64,000 bases of DNA, taken from contig JAQJZZ010000010.1 in assembly GCA_030077755.1 (NCBI GenBank), positions 2,356,001 through 2,420,000 on the forward strand, written 5' to 3'. Under the pieces are notes generated by a model. That model saw nothing but the letters and a program-made list of their open reading frames with translations, was not told where the DNA came from and ran no database searches. This document shows, piece by piece, positions 34,713-46,085 of the stretch (its first letter is position 1; each line of letters starts with the position of its first letter). Made by a program: the position numbers and the translations under genes. This DNA comes from Filosporella fistucella. Lineage: Eukaryota; Ascomycota; Leotiomycetes; Helotiales.

Positions 34713-36647
34713 ATGGCTGCACATGATGCAGATGGCGAGGATAAGATTGTGAGGGAGAGGGTTGGAGAGGGAGTTGGAGGAGAAGAGAGAGGGGTGGGAA
34801 TTGGACTTGAGGATGAGGAGATAGAGGTCGAGAGGGTGGAGAAAGTTTATAGGTTTGTGCTCTTTTTCTTTAGATGGTTTTGAGAAGGGAGGGGTAGTGG
34901 GGTGAAATTATTCGTTACGCTATATATATCTAATACCTTGGAAATAGGAAAATCGACCGTCGTATCATCCCAGGTATATAAATCCCCCTTTTTTTCAACA
35001 TCATGAACAAGAAATCAGGACTAACACAGCTCCCAGCCTTCTGGCTCCTCTACTTCCTCTGCTCAGCCATCCGCTCCAACGTCGGGCTAGCCCAGACTAT
35101 GAATACAGCTCAAGGCCACAATCTAGCTCAGAAATTGCATCTCACAGCTAAACAGACATCTACAGCTCTAGCCCTCTTTTACGTCGCTTATGTCGTTTTC
35201 GATCTGCCTTCTAATCTTATCATGACGAGACTTAGTCCTAGAGTGTGGATGGCGAGGATTGTGCTTGCGGTGGGGATTATTGGGGCTTGTTTTGCGGCTG
35301 TGAAGGAGGCTTGGAGTTTATTGTGAGTTTTTCTTTTCTTTTGGAGTCCTGTCTTCGAGTGGATGGACATGGAGGCTGATTTGGATAGGTTATTGAGATT
35401 TCTACTCGGTGTGGTGATTGCGGGGATGTGGCCAGGTGAGTTTGCTATTGATATAGTATGGTATCTTAGAAAAAGACTGATTATCAAAGGAATGGCTTAC
35501 TACCTCACTCTCTTCTACCCACCATCCCGCACCGGTAAACGGATAGGCTACTATTTCACGGCTTCTCAAGTTTCCGCCGCAGTCGTCGGGCTCGTGTCCG
35601 CCGGTTTCCAGAAAATGGATGGGCTAGGTGGTTTAGTCGGTTTCCAATGGATGTTCCTGCTCTACGGTCTGTGCGGTATCATTCTCGGTTTTGTGCTCCT
35701 TTGGTGGCTACCTGATCGACCACTTCCACCTGGAGAAACGAGGTCGAGAACTGGGCTTATGAAATGGTTACCTGCTCCTCCACCCGTTCTCAAGGGAGAA
35801 GATGCAGAGATTCATTATAGAGATCTTACGAGAGTATATCATACCCGTCCTTGGAATTTCAGAGATCTAGGAATGGTGTTTATTGATTGGAGACTCTGGC
35901 CCTTGGTACTAATGTATTTCGGAGTCGTCGGCGTGGGTATCGGAACTCAGCTTTATGCTACTGTCATCATTTCCGGAATCGATTCTTCGTTCTCAGGTAT
36001 AACGCTCAGTTTACTCACTGCTCCTATCTGGATCGTAAGTTGCTTCTCTTCACTCACTGTAACGTGCACTGATACATCTCAAGATGGATCTCATAGCCAT
36101 CCTCCTCGTCACACCTCTCTCGGATCGGTTCCACCACCACCGTGCCCTCTTCTTCTCCCTAGCAGTCTGCATTCAAATCACCGGTCTCCTCACCACCACC
36201 TTCGCGCCTCGTTCCCAGCCTTGGTCCCGGTACGGCGGCCTCCTGCTCGTCGGATTCGGACTCGGCCCTACCATCCCAATTTGCATGACCTGGACAAATG
36301 AGATCTTCCAACGCCGTCACGGCGAAGTCGGCGTCGCAGCCGCATCGGCTCTCGTGTCAGGGCTTGGGAATCTAGGTTCCATTATGACTACTTACGCTTT
36401 GTATACCGGTTGGCCTGCAGATGCTAAAAAGGGACCTCATCAGTATCGAAAGAGTAATCTGACGATGATTGGGATACTTTGTTTGAGTATCGTGAGCAGT
36501 ATCGTTATGACGGTCCTGCTTAGAGTGGTGGGCAATAAGCCGAAGAAGGTGGAGAGCAGTGGGAGCTCAGCTCAAGAGGAGTTTCAGGATGGAGCTGCGA
36601 GGAGGGAGGGGAGACAAAGAGGATGGGGCAAATGGGGGACGAAATAG
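34713..36647 (+). CDS. MFS transporter, anion:cation symporter (allantoate permease/Dal5-like) family
   Basis: Six exons (34713-34852, 34948-34973, 35037-35322, 35389-35435, 35490-36034, 36084-36647) yield about 535 residues with 12 expected membrane spans. After an acidic, Gly/Glu-rich N-terminus comes the family mark VYRKIDRRIIP then FWLLYFLCSAIRSNVGLAQ. Others are FYVAYVVFDLPSNLIMTRLSPRVWM, RFLLGVVIAGMWPG, LTLFYPPSRTGKRIGYYFTASQ, LLWWLPDRP and LVTPLSDRF. This family (Dal5, Tna1, Vht1 relatives) takes up carboxylated nitrogen compounds and vitamins across the plasma membrane. The substrate cannot be read from sequence. Exon 2 is only 26 nt and exon 4 is 47 nt. The C-terminus is Ser/Lys-rich and cytosolic. 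Confidence 0.9.
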
Positions 36648-38556
36648 GCTTTGCCTCTCACTATCCTTCTAACTACCTTCCTCCTCCCTTCCGTCTCTCC
36701 AAAGGACCTTCAACAGCTCCCCACCTCTCTCTACGCCCCAATTTTCTTAACACCAACCCACCACCGAAAACGGAGTTCTCAACTCTCCACCCCTTCCAAT
36801 CCCTTCCCTGCATCCAATCTTACATTCTGACACTCCCTGGACGACCTCAACCTTTAATTGCTTTATTTTCTTTCCTATTTATCTCTGATTTTAGCACACA
36901 CGATACCCCATCAGCGTTTTAGATACCCCCTCATTCGAGATATTCTGCGGAATCTCGACAGCAACAATGCCTTTCTGCGCTATTGCTGGGACGGCGTATT
37001 GGGACCGAGACACACCGGGTACAATGTTTTGCGCTATGCTTTGGTTGTGTCTCGTGGGATTGCATTGATTTTTTTTGGTTTCGGTTTGAAATGTGTGGTA
37101 GATAGGTAGAGAGAATATATATGTTTCTTCTCTCATTTTGGAAAGGTGAAGGAAGTGGGGTTGAGTTGTGATGTGGATATGTGAATTTGTGAAGTAAAGC
37201 CTGGCTTACCCTCAACCGCTTTTCATTATCTGGATATCCTCGATTCTCATCTTTACCTTCCAATTCTTATATATATATCACAACCCAATCTATAATCTAC
37301 CTAAATAGTTTAAATCTCTAGCATAAACACACACTCTCTCGCGATTCCTTAGAGATTAGAAAGCCGAACTTTAACTACTCTTATGCTTAAAAGGTGGAGA
37401 GAATAGACTTTTAATTCACAATAAGCACTTAGCCTAGAAATCGAGTTCTTTCCTACCTCACTTCGTTTTATATAAGTGCAAAATATATAGAATAGGGAAT
37501 GGGATGTTCCTTGCGAGGTAGAGCAGGAATGAAACACGTGACAACCACCAAATCAAAGGCTTAGGTTGTCTTGGTGGAATTTTCTTTCAAAGAGATCTTT
37601 GGGATGATTAAAAGTCCTTGTTCTTGAAATTAAACTTGTTCAGTACAGTAGAAGGCGAATTGGGTGTCACTAATTTTATAGATAACTTTTTTAAGCGGGC
37701 TCCACTTCTTGATACTTGTGGCTGTGCACCCTTGCCTAGTTGTTCCCCAAGGTACCGATTGCCATCATGGAGCGGAGCCAATTCGTCTTAATTCCACGTC
37801 TCGATATTACGCTAAAGTTTACAGGTACAGAGTCTGATGACTTCGCACTATGGGAAACCCTTATATAAAGCCATTGCCGCGTTTGTCTTCACCAGGATTC
37901 TGGTCTAGCTATATTGGAGGATTGTGCACTTGATAGAGCTTAACTAAATTCGGACTCACCATAAATAAAAGACGGCTGTAAAATCACAGTCTCCTGGTTA
38001 TAAAGGCTATTTCGATAACCACACTAAGAAAATAGCCCTATCTTGCTCATAATTCTTCACGTCCCCTATGTTTGATGGCAGAAACTGCAACATTAGTTGC
38101 TGGATAGCAGGCCATGTGCAACATTTTGTGTGCAGCTAGAGAGCGTCGGTACGGCTAACTTAATGCAGTCTCACTATTATTTGGCTATTGAGACGGACGA
38201 AAAGAAGGGACGGAGTAGGCGGTCGTATTATCGTTGTCAACACCAAAGGCGAAGGATGGTTGAGAAGCAGAGGATGATCGCGTAGATCCAAAACCCATAG
38301 GCATCGCCCGCGTTGGTATCTGGTTTACCTTACCTTCTAGTCTTTCGAGTCTGTCCAGGATCTCTGCAAGGGTCTTGTCCTACCTTTTCCACTGCACAAT
38401 ATAAAACACGTCTTAACATGCAAGGGTAGAAATGCTTTCACTATTTTGTATCCCTGACCCCCAAATCGAATATACCAAGACAAACAATCCTATTTATTGA
38501 GCATGCATTGAATACTGTCTTCAAATAACTCAGCACTATGCGAATAGAGAAAATTA
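36648..38556. other. Intergenic, 1.9 kb, A/T-rich, contains left copy of an inverted repeat
   Basis: No gene is recognised. The repeat at 37645-37783 is listed separately. The region is richer in A/T than the housekeeping block to its left. Confidence 0.45.
37645..37783 (+). repeat. Dispersed repeat, left copy (inverted partner at 42271-42421)
   Basis: The segment matches the reverse complement of 42271-42421. The core from 37681 to 37707 is identical over 27 bases. The flanking parts match with scattered differences, including the final AGCGGAGCCAAT. No ORF or terminal motif identifies the element. Confidence 0.85.
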
Positions 38557-41211
38557 TCACCGTAGAGTCACTATCTCCACTTCGTTCATTCTCGAAGTAT
38601 TTCTTGACAAGTCGTCGCTGGAACCCTTGCTGCTCCTGGCGCCAAAGCTAGAGCTAGATTTCATCCCATCCATGGATCCATGTATATAACACTCACCGAC
38701 CAGCCAATAGCTCGAACTCAACTTCCTCACAATAACAGGAACACTCGCTCCATACAATACCATTACCACATCTCCAACAAGTGTCTTCGCAGGTACTAAT
38801 CCGAACGCTCCTTTGTCAGTGATAACAAACCTCCTATTCCAAATCACGCTTTGCACTCTCTGCAACAACTCGCCCGTCACCGTCGACCTGCGCTGATTTA
38901 TCATACGCTGCAATCGCACATCGCCCATGCCACTGTTGGCAAGTGCGTGCTCGAGCGCACGCTTATACCAGGATGGGGGATTGCCTCCGTCGGCATTGCG
39001 GTCTGCAACCAGTGTTCTGTAGAGTGTCTCCGGTATGGGGCTGCGGCGCTGAACCCAGTTGGCCATGGAAAACCAGCCAGATGGTATAGTGCCTTCCATA
39101 GCGCGCTCACCTATGTGTTTGACAATTCCAATGATGATTCCTTTAACTTCCATCCGTGGTGCCTTGACGGATGGGATTGTATCAATAGGGAATCGAGCCA
39201 TCTCTAGGTAGGACCCGGCCCCGGTTTGCTTCTCTCTCTCGATTGCAATGGCATCCGCAATCGCAGCCGCTCTATTCAGTCGTTCCTGCTCTAATTTCGC
39301 AGTGGCTGCTTGAAGTTCTTTGGATCGTTCTTCCACTGCCCTCGCCATTTCTACGTATCCACTGACATTCCAATTCTGTCTCTCTTTTGCGATAGCTTCT
39401 GCGATCATCTCTGCTTGTTCCAGTCGTACCTGTTCTATCTTCTGTTCCGCAATCGCTAGCAATTCCTGGCTGCGCTCTTGCTCTGCTCTCGTTTCAAAGA
39501 ACCACCGCTGAAACTTACGTTCGGAAGAGGCTCGAAGCCGTTGCAATTCTACAACGGCATGGAAGAGGTTGGCGCCAGCCGCAGACAGGTCCGTCACCTG
39601 TCTGGATAGTTGTGCTGCAAGAGGCTCTTGATTAATTTCGCTACTATTTTCCTCTAAACGTCTTATCCAGAATGCGGTGAGGCCTTCCCAATACGCTGAC
39701 AATGTTTCCCAGCGCTCAAACGCATGGGGGAAGCTCGATCGTCCGTGAGTGGTCACAGTGCCACGTGGGCGTGAAATTGTGGACACCGCCGAGACGTTAT
39801 TTATATCAGCTTGGCCAGGTCGTGGCTGAGGTCCAGTTCTTTGGGCCTGACTCTGCACTGGCGGCTCCAGATATAGAGAGGCTTTGAATGGAACGAAAGG
39901 AAATCCCTTGCTTGCTTGATAGATCGGTCGTCCAGGAGGACCTACGAAGCTATCGCCTCTCTTCCGCACATAATGCCCATCTTGTCGAGTTTCAAAGACA
40001 GCATCATCAAGCGTGCAAGCCCACGAAGAAATTCGTTGCTGAAGTTGATATGAAAAAGGCGATCCATCCGGACTGCAATAATAGTTTGGGACTGGGGCCC
40101 AAGGTCGACAGAGAATATCGAGAGAATTTGAGTTTTGGATACAAAATGCGACAAATCCTCGAGCTATCTCATCAAATGGAGAAATATAGTCCACAGAGAG
40201 TGTTGGATAGCCAGTCTCTGCTGCTGTTCTCTGTTTCAAGTTGCTCTTGGCCTCAGAAGCGATATTTTGCGTGTCCTCAGCCAAGGGCATCACCGCATAA
40301 ATGGAGTCTCTCGGATCTTTCGTCTCGAAAACATTTAATGACGTTACTAGAGTCTCCAAATTGACAAGTCCCTCGAGAATCTGATTGTCCTCCGAGCGAC
40401 GAAACAATCGATTTACGGCATCAATCAGGCGCAGAGCACCAAATGCCTGTACCTCCCCGAATATCTCGGCATCATGAGCATATTCTGGAGATAGCCAAAA
40501 TAACTTCACAATATCTTGTTGCTTCTGGCCAAATAAAGTTGCCGCATCGGCAAACAATGCCCAGCCCACATCTGCATTGCCACAGTATAACGTGGCACTT
40601 TTTGCAAAAGCCAGCTCTTGCACAACCCAGCGGCGAGAGAACCAAGGACGATTCATCAGCCTCGAAAGGGCATACCACTCTGCGGTAGACCCAGGATCCT
40701 TGAGGATCTGGTCAAATTTGGAAAGATCTGTGATCCGCGGAATGAATTTCATTGCTAAATCACTTTCTTCTGCCTCTTCTCCGAGCCAGATGACAACCGA
40801 GCGAGCACAGTGGTAGATCTTGCCCATCATTGGTATTTGTTGACTTCTCTCGTCATCATCCGACTGGTTTATACACAGAGCATCGACCCAGATAAGTCTA
40901 TGTTCAGTTGGGTGGCGTAGGCGATGCAGAGCTGTCGCAAGACTTGGGAGGATGTAGAAACACCGGTTTGCACGACTCCCCATCGCCGATACGTTAAGCA
41001 CGGTTTTCTTCCCATCTGACGGTCCCCAAACATAAGAAAGAGCGTCGAACTCTGGAACGACGGACGAATCTAGTGACGCATTTTCGACGTGGCAGCATAA
41101 TGGAGTTTCAGGAGCTGCAGGATGTAAATCCAAGAGGCGGACGGGCCATTCTATTTCTGATTTCAATGGTCCATAATGATAAACGGCTTGCGTCGTTGGC
41201 AATGTTGCCAT
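38557..41211 (-). CDS. HET-domain protein (heterokaryon incompatibility type) with internal coiled-coil duplication
   Basis: HET-domain (PF06985) proteins trigger cell death when genetically different hyphae fuse. A single exon encodes 884 residues. The HET domain fills about residues 45-200: FDALSYVWG at 55, LIWVDALCINQ at about 106, QIPMMGKIYHCARSVVIWLG, and NRPWFSRRWVVQELAFAK at about 187. The usual C-terminal block is also present near the end (RRFVITDKGAFGLVPA, GDVVMVLYGASVPVIVRK, YWLVGECYIHG). Between them, residues about 560-680 form a charged coiled coil made of two 46-residue copies at a 49-residue period (about 579-624 and 628-673). That insertion is not a normal part of the family. 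A serine-rich tail follows. The gene stands alone between inverted repeats, consistent with an accessory locus. Confidence 0.93.
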   Translation of the reverse strand: MATLPTTQAVYHYGPLKSEIEWPVRLLDLHPAAPETPLCCHVENASLDSSVVPEFDALSYVWGPSDGKKTVLNVSAMGSRANRCFYILPSLATALHRLRHPTEHRLIWVDALCINQSDDDERSQQIPMMGKIYHCARSVVIWLGEEAEESDLAMKFIPRITDLSKFDQILKDPGSTAEWYALSRLMNRPWFSRRWVVQELAFAKSATLYCGNADVGWALFADAATLFGQKQQDIVKLFWLSPEYAHDAEIFGEVQAFGALRLIDAVNRLFRRSEDNQILEGLVNLETLVTSLNVFETKDPRDSIYAVMPLAEDTQNIASEAKSNLKQRTAAETGYPTLSVDYISPFDEIARGFVAFCIQNSNSLDILCRPWAPVPNYYCSPDGSPFSYQLQQRISSWACTLDDAVFETRQDGHYVRKRGDSFVGPPGRPIYQASKGFPFVPFKASLYLEPPVQSQAQRTGPQPRPGQADINNVSAVSTISRPRGTVTTHGRSSFPHAFERWETLSAYWEGLTAFWIRRLEENSSEINQEPLAAQLSRQVTDLSAAGANLFHAVVELQRLRASSERKFQRWFFETRAEQERSQELLAIAEQKIEQVRLEQAEMIAEAIAKERQNWNVSGYVEMARAVEERSKELQAATAKLEQERLNRAAAIADAIAIEREKQTGAGSYLEMARFPIDTIPSVKAPRMEVKGIIIGIVKHIGERAMEGTIPSGWFSMANWVQRRSPIPETLYRTLVADRNADGGNPPSWYKRALEHALANSGMGDVRLQRMINQRRSTVTGELLQRVQSVIWNRRFVITDKGAFGLVPAKTLVGDVVMVLYGASVPVIVRKLSSSYWLVGECYIHGSMDGMKSSSSFGARSSKGSSDDLSRNTSRMNEVEIVTLR
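39193..39477 (-). repeat. Tandem coiled-coil repeat inside the HET gene
   Basis: Copy 1 is 39340-39477 and copy 2 is 39193-39330, 147 bp apart. Both begin ERS(Q/K)EL and end Y(V/L)EMAR, with matching lengths and no gaps. They have diverged to roughly half identical residues, so the duplication is old but kept in frame. Confidence 0.85.
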
Positions 41212-41352
41212 TGCTTCAGAGGATAACCTAAAGCGGTACCGGGGTCACTTGCAAGCGTCTAAGGAGTGAGTGCCCTGTGCATGGAGGAAGTGTGCTCAAA
41301 GGGACACGAACCGGCAAGTGAAGAGAAAGGGGCTTCGCTAGGGGAACGGAGC

Positions 41353-41377
41353 GGACTGGACTGGACTGGACTGGACT
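41353..41377 (+). repeat. GGACT pentanucleotide microsatellite
   Basis: Five exact GGACT units, about 140 bp upstream of the HET gene start. Confidence 0.9.
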
Positions 41378-42270
41378 GAACGACGGAGCCGGCGATGGAT
41401 ATGGTGCTTGATTGAGTCAAAGGAGATGGGGACAGCTGCCTGAAGTGAGGCTGTCACGAGAGAAACCTGCATTGGTGCGGGAGCCCTCCAAGCCTATCAG
41501 GCAATTCGCTTAAGGATCCGACTTGCATCTCTCCATATCGACGCGTCCATAAGAAAACTTTAGTCTAATTCAAAAGGAGTACAGTCCCCTCGTTCTTTTA
41601 TAGAAGAAGTATTGATAAGATGAAAGGGCTCATCTCGCCTCCATCAAATCAACTATAGTCACGTGATATATACACAACTCCTCTCGCCTATGCTTCTGGT
41701 AGTGGATGAGCTTCTCATTGAATCGTATTTCCGGCCTTGGTACAGGAATACGCTTGGATGATGGCATGTATGCTAAATCTCTCATCCCTAAGAATATAAG
41801 TTGGTGCGTCAATCGTCTTGCTGCAGATAACAGCCCTTGCTCTCCTATCTGTAACAAGCAATCAAAATATCGAAGTCATCATAATCCGACAATGAGCTCT
41901 CAAACCTTTTTGATTTCCGAAATCTTTCAAAATCGTACATTATTATTTATAGCTAGCTACTACATTATAACATATGCATGCATTGGAGCAAGATTTGGTC
42001 GAGGAGGGAGTGTCGACGAGTGGGTGTCGAGAAGGGAGTTGAGAAGGAGACGACTGCTTTGCTTCGCCCGGCTGAGTCGCACCCTCAAATCCCGTTACGA
42101 CAAAGGCCGGGGGTGCAGACCTCAGACTATAATCCGATGATAAAGAAACCATTAACCGAAATGATTCCCCTGTAGTGTTGAGAAAGTATTGGCTTGAGAA
42201 CTTAAGAGATTAATAGAGAGGACACTATAGCACGATCGCAGACTTGAGTGTGAGGCGAGAAAGGGCGAGG

Positions 42271-42421
42271 ATTGGCTCCGCTCTGCGGTGACAATTTGCA
42301 GTGGTACGGAGTACCTTCGAATACATCTGGGCACGAGTGTATAGCCACAAGTGTCAGGAAGTGGAGCCCGCTTAAAAAAGTTATCAATGAAATTAGCGAC
42401 ACGAATTTCGCCTCTTACTGT
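42271..42421 (-). repeat. Dispersed repeat, right copy (inverted partner at 37645-37783)
   Basis: Reverse complement of the left copy, with the 27-base identical core at 42359-42385. The two copies enclose about 4.5 kb that contains only the HET gene. Confidence 0.85.
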
Positions 42422-43352
42422 AATTTCATGTTCTCCTTTCGACTCTTTAATACACGAGGTGAAATCAAGTATCAATTTTCATTTCCTTCCCATCTTCACT
42501 TCAATACTGGTCAAGTTCTAAACTCTATTCATCTCTAAATGTCTTTGAAAGATTTGAGAATCTGATGATTTTTGCTATTCAACTTCTCGTCGTGTTGCTT
42601 TTTGTTCGGCTTTATATCTTAATATTCGAACTTCTACTGGATTCGTGGCACGTAGGAGGCAAGTTGCGCGAGTATCGTAGCGATTCACAAAGAATTCCAC
42701 AAAGCTGATCTCTGTGAAAGGCTATAGATTAAAAAAACAATATCATTGTTCTGCTCCTCAAGTTAGTCCAAACAGTGTCTTTGTCCTTTCTATTCAATGC
42801 TTATCTTTTCTTTCGCGAGTCTCAATTGGAAAAACAGTGTGAGGAGGGATAATGCTTTTGTACTCTTCACTGCAATATCATGCCGATCATTTCCTTTAAC
42901 ACATCTTCTTCCTGTTTTACTTTCTTTTTCCATTGAAGTCTCTCAATAATGTGTTTTACTTACAGCAAAGATGTGGGTTTGAGAAGGCATGTACTTCAAC
43001 AGACGCACTGTTTTCGGATCTTGATTTCATTCAGAAAACGCATTTCGCTGCAGGCTAATGCAGTATGCTGCAACAGAAGCAGATTTTCTCACGCTATACT
43101 AGGTAGCATATCAATTTGTACAATGTGTGTCTTAGTACAGCACATTGCTTTCCCCAAATTGTACGCAGGAAAACAATCTCTCTCTGTTCTTAACTCCTCT
43201 CTACAACCACTCATATCTCAAATCACAACCTCTTCAGTTCAAAAGGAATCCTTCCCTCTCTTCACTATGCCCCCTTCTCCTCTCTTTCCAAAATTCTCCT
43301 CTCTCATATCACCATCCACACCCTCAGACCCCAAAAGCATAACTACGAGAAA

Positions 43353-44018
43353 ATGTGCTACCTCACAGAATCCTACCACATCCCCTGTTCTCACTGGTCT
43401 CCCCGCAGAGTAGAAACCTACTGCGCCAAAGGACTTTTCTCCCCTCCGCTCACATACCTCGGGTCTCGCTTCGGCAAGCGCTCACGATGTGCATGTTCAG
43501 GTCATAGCAGATGTGATTCCTTTGTTTCAATACATTCGGATTCCGTTTCTGGAGCTCCTGCTGTCGTTGATACGGGCCATAAGTCGAATCCGAATCTCCT
43601 GTCGGTGGATTGGAGACCTGGTGGGGAAAGGAGGCATGGGAGTTTGGAGGTGAGAGGAGAGATACCGCATTTTGTTTCGGGGTGTGGGGATGATGTCGTG
43701 GTGGGGGTTACGAGGTATGAGGAGCTTTGTCCGGGTTGTAGGTATAGAGCTAGTGCTGGGGTGGATAATGAGTTAGGGGAAGAAGAACCATCAGAGGAGG
43801 AAGAACAGGCTGAGGAGATAGCACCTCGGAAGAATGTGGAGAAGAATGATGAGAATTCTCAGCATTTGAATGAAGGAGGAGGATCCAAACCTTCCTCATG
43901 TACGAAGGATATCAAGACAGATGAAGAGATCCTGACTCTAATCCACCCAGGGGCCTTTATGGAAAGGTTTCTACTTGGGGAGCCGCCCACTCCAACAGGA
44001 ATTGTTGTGCCCAGTTAG
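43353..44018 (+). CDS. Hypothetical Cys-containing acidic protein
   Basis: An uninterrupted 221-residue frame. The N-terminal part has spaced cysteines and histidines (MCYLTESYHIPCSHW, VETYC, RCACSGHSRCD), and later CPGCRYR. This fits a small zinc-binding or disulfide-stabilised unit, as in many short Pezizomycotina proteins starting MCY with a Y-H-x-C pattern. The middle is strongly acidic (GEEEPSEEEEQAEE), and the end is Pro-rich. No signal peptide is evident. No named family can be given; the Cys pattern and length argue for a real gene. Confidence 0.6.
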   Translation: MCYLTESYHIPCSHWSPRRVETYCAKGLFSPPLTYLGSRFGKRSRCACSGHSRCDSFVSIHSDSVSGAPAVVDTGHKSNPNLLSVDWRPGGERRHGSLEVRGEIPHFVSGCGDDVVVGVTRYEELCPGCRYRASAGVDNELGEEEPSEEEEQAEEIAPRKNVEKNDENSQHLNEGGGSKPSSCTKDIKTDEEILTLIHPGAFMERFLLGEPPTPTGIVVPS

Positions 44019-44849
44019 TGGTCTTCATTTTGGACTTGTCTCTTCCAGACTAGTTAAGTGTAGTCTTTCTTGTTCCTTTACTCTCCTTGCTCTCTCTTTA
44101 CATCGATGGTACTCGTTGGTGATGCTTCAAAGTTTTAGCAAGTGCAGGCACTTGTAGTTCATCTGGTTCAGTTTCACATTCAGGTATGAATTCGCTTTCA
44201 AAATGGATATATTGAATAGGCATAAGTTTTTTTTTTCTTTAAATTTCAACACTGTGATTCCCTGGTTACGGTGATTGTGAGTGCTAGAAATACTGAAATT
44301 TTTCTGCTCACCCATTTTGTTCTAAACTTCGAATGAAACACTTCTTGAGAACAAATAGATATAGATAAGGCATTTAACTCTATGGAAAAAACATTTTCAG
44401 AATAGAATGATCAAATACGTATATCATCCTATTCATCTCATATAACCTCACAGCATATTCGGAAGCCAATCTCAAAAAGAACGAGTTTTTCAACGTGAAC
44501 TCAAGTTTCAATTACCTGTTGTATTTTCAGAGTGAATGTGTTGACTTTAAAGATGCATTCGTTCACACTCAAAATGATTTCGCTTCTAAGACTCGGTGAA
44601 TCTATCCAATATTTTATTGACAATTCTTAGGATACAGATTCAATTTCCTGTTCAGCGAAAACCCAATAAAGCAAAGTAAGATTGCAAGGAGTCTCGCCAA
44701 AAACCCTCACTTTGAAAATCTAAGTCTGTTCCCATTCCCTAATTCACAATTCCTACGTCCTACATGCACGAGAATTAATTTGTAAATTTGCGAATAATTA
44801 ACCGCCGCCTTGCCTAACAATCTAGAAAACTTATCTCCCACGAATACAA
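44019..44849. other. A/T-rich intergenic, about 0.8 kb
   Basis: No gene is seen. Composition is clearly more A/T-rich than the core block. Confidence 0.5.
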
Positions 44850-46085
44850 TTAAGTGACCGTATCAAGAGCAGCTAATGCCGTAGCTACTCCTTCAGTTTC
44901 CTCTCGATCCTTTTCAAGTTTTTTGACCATTGCAGCTGGTTGGACCATATTCTTTCTCGCTTCCCGGTATCGTCCTCGACACACAGATAACCATTCATTC
45001 GCAGCTACTACCTCGCTATTTGCGACTTCAACCTCATTCTCGGCTTTAGAAAGAAGCTTATAGGCCCTTAAGTAGTTCTCTTTTACATCCAGCTCCCACC
45101 CATCGGCCGGCTCCAACTGATCTACTCTCTGCTTCATTGCTTTGTAGTCCTCTTCCTCAGTTGGTGGCGCATACTGGTCACTGACCACGACATTTTCTGG
45201 TATAAAGACTCCAGATGGATCAATATTCCACGTCAAGTCTTTGAAAAAAAGACTTTCAAAGATTTGCAAGCTCTGCAACATCTCCGCTTGCTGGTTAGAA
45301 ATTCGTTGAGGACCATTGTTGGTGATAATTTCCTGGCGGTCGTTCAGGAGCTGTTGTGCAAGGACATTCCAAAATTGAGCATCCTTTTTCGCCTTCTCAA
45401 TAATCGAATCGAAATCTTTGTGGGCTATCTGATTCCGAACTGAGTATTCTGTCATCTCGAATTGTATTTGTTTAAATGTCCACGGGATGGAGCATCTCTT
45501 TCCAGTGTCCTCCAGAAACTTCCTCAATTTTAATTGAGGTGCAGCATCCTTCTTGTCTGACGCGACCCATGCATTCATCTCCTTTTCCTCGGTCGCAAGA
45601 TCTTCTAAGATCAATTGCCATGGTTTCACCAGCAAGTTCTCATGCTTCCAAGGCAGTCCTGCCTTTTTCTTTTCTTCTTTCTCTTTCTTCGATACCTTTC
45701 TGTTCTTCTCATCTACTAGCTTTTTTGCCACTGCTTTAAAGTGGTTGAGATTCACCCTATGATAGTCACCGAAATCGAGAATCTTCCCCTTCTCGATGAG
45801 ATGGCTGCATTTTTCGTAGAGTGTATCATATTTGCGGTCTGTGGCGAAAATAGCCCCCAGTGTTTGCTCAGCTCGTAAAATCTTCCCCTGCGTTCTAGCG
45901 TAAAACTGAGAATTCGAATCATGCTCACTAAGATCTTGCAGATCATGTCGCATGTCCTCTAAAATTGATTTGGTCGATGGACTGAGCTCCGCGTTCATCA
46001 AAATCTCGTCTAAATCGTGTAGACTTTCATCGATTGATCCGTCATGCATTTGCGAATGGTAACGCCTCTTTCGACGAGTAGTCAT
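44850..46085 (-). CDS. Hypothetical coiled-coil protein
   Basis: A single 411-residue frame without introns. The protein is charged and mostly helical, with a basic N-terminus (MTTRRKRRYH), a Lys-rich run at about 130-145 (KVSKKEKEEKKK), WKHENLLVKPWQLILEDLATEE, and a C-terminal coiled coil from about 345 onward (LSKAENEVEVANSEVVAANEWL). No signal peptide, membrane span or catalytic motif is visible. I considered the Smc5/6 subunit Nse4 because of its similar charge pattern, but its conserved C-terminal block is missing. The gene is isolated in A/T-rich surroundings with no neighbour within 0.8 kb on either side, which suggests lineage-specific or accessory origin. Confidence 0.65.
   Translation of the reverse strand: MTTRRKRRYHSQMHDGSIDESLHDLDEILMNAELSPSTKSILEDMRHDLQDLSEHDSNSQFYARTQGKILRAEQTLGAIFATDRKYDTLYEKCSHLIEKGKILDFGDYHRVNLNHFKAVAKKLVDEKNRKVSKKEKEEKKKAGLPWKHENLLVKPWQLILEDLATEEKEMNAWVASDKKDAAPQLKLRKFLEDTGKRCSIPWTFKQIQFEMTEYSVRNQIAHKDFDSIIEKAKKDAQFWNVLAQQLLNDRQEIITNNGPQRISNQQAEMLQSLQIFESLFFKDLTWNIDPSGVFIPENVVVSDQYAPPTEEEDYKAMKQRVDQLEPADGWELDVKENYLRAYKLLSKAENEVEVANSEVVAANEWLSVCRGRYREARKNMVQPAAMVKKLEKDREETEGVATALAALDTVT

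Larger units (their letters stand above)
41212..43352. other. Intergenic, 2.1 kb, with right inverted repeat copy
   Basis: This contains the promoter of the HET gene, a GGACT microsatellite, the repeat copy at 42271-42421 and an A/T-rich stretch from about 42540. The frames at 41706-42140 and 42949-43413 lack domains; the latter overlaps the start of the next gene in another phase. Confidence 0.4.

Noticed and set aside
44850..46085. Possible Smc5/6 subunit Nse4
   Set aside because: Similar charge and helix content only; the conserved Nse4 C-terminal block is absent.
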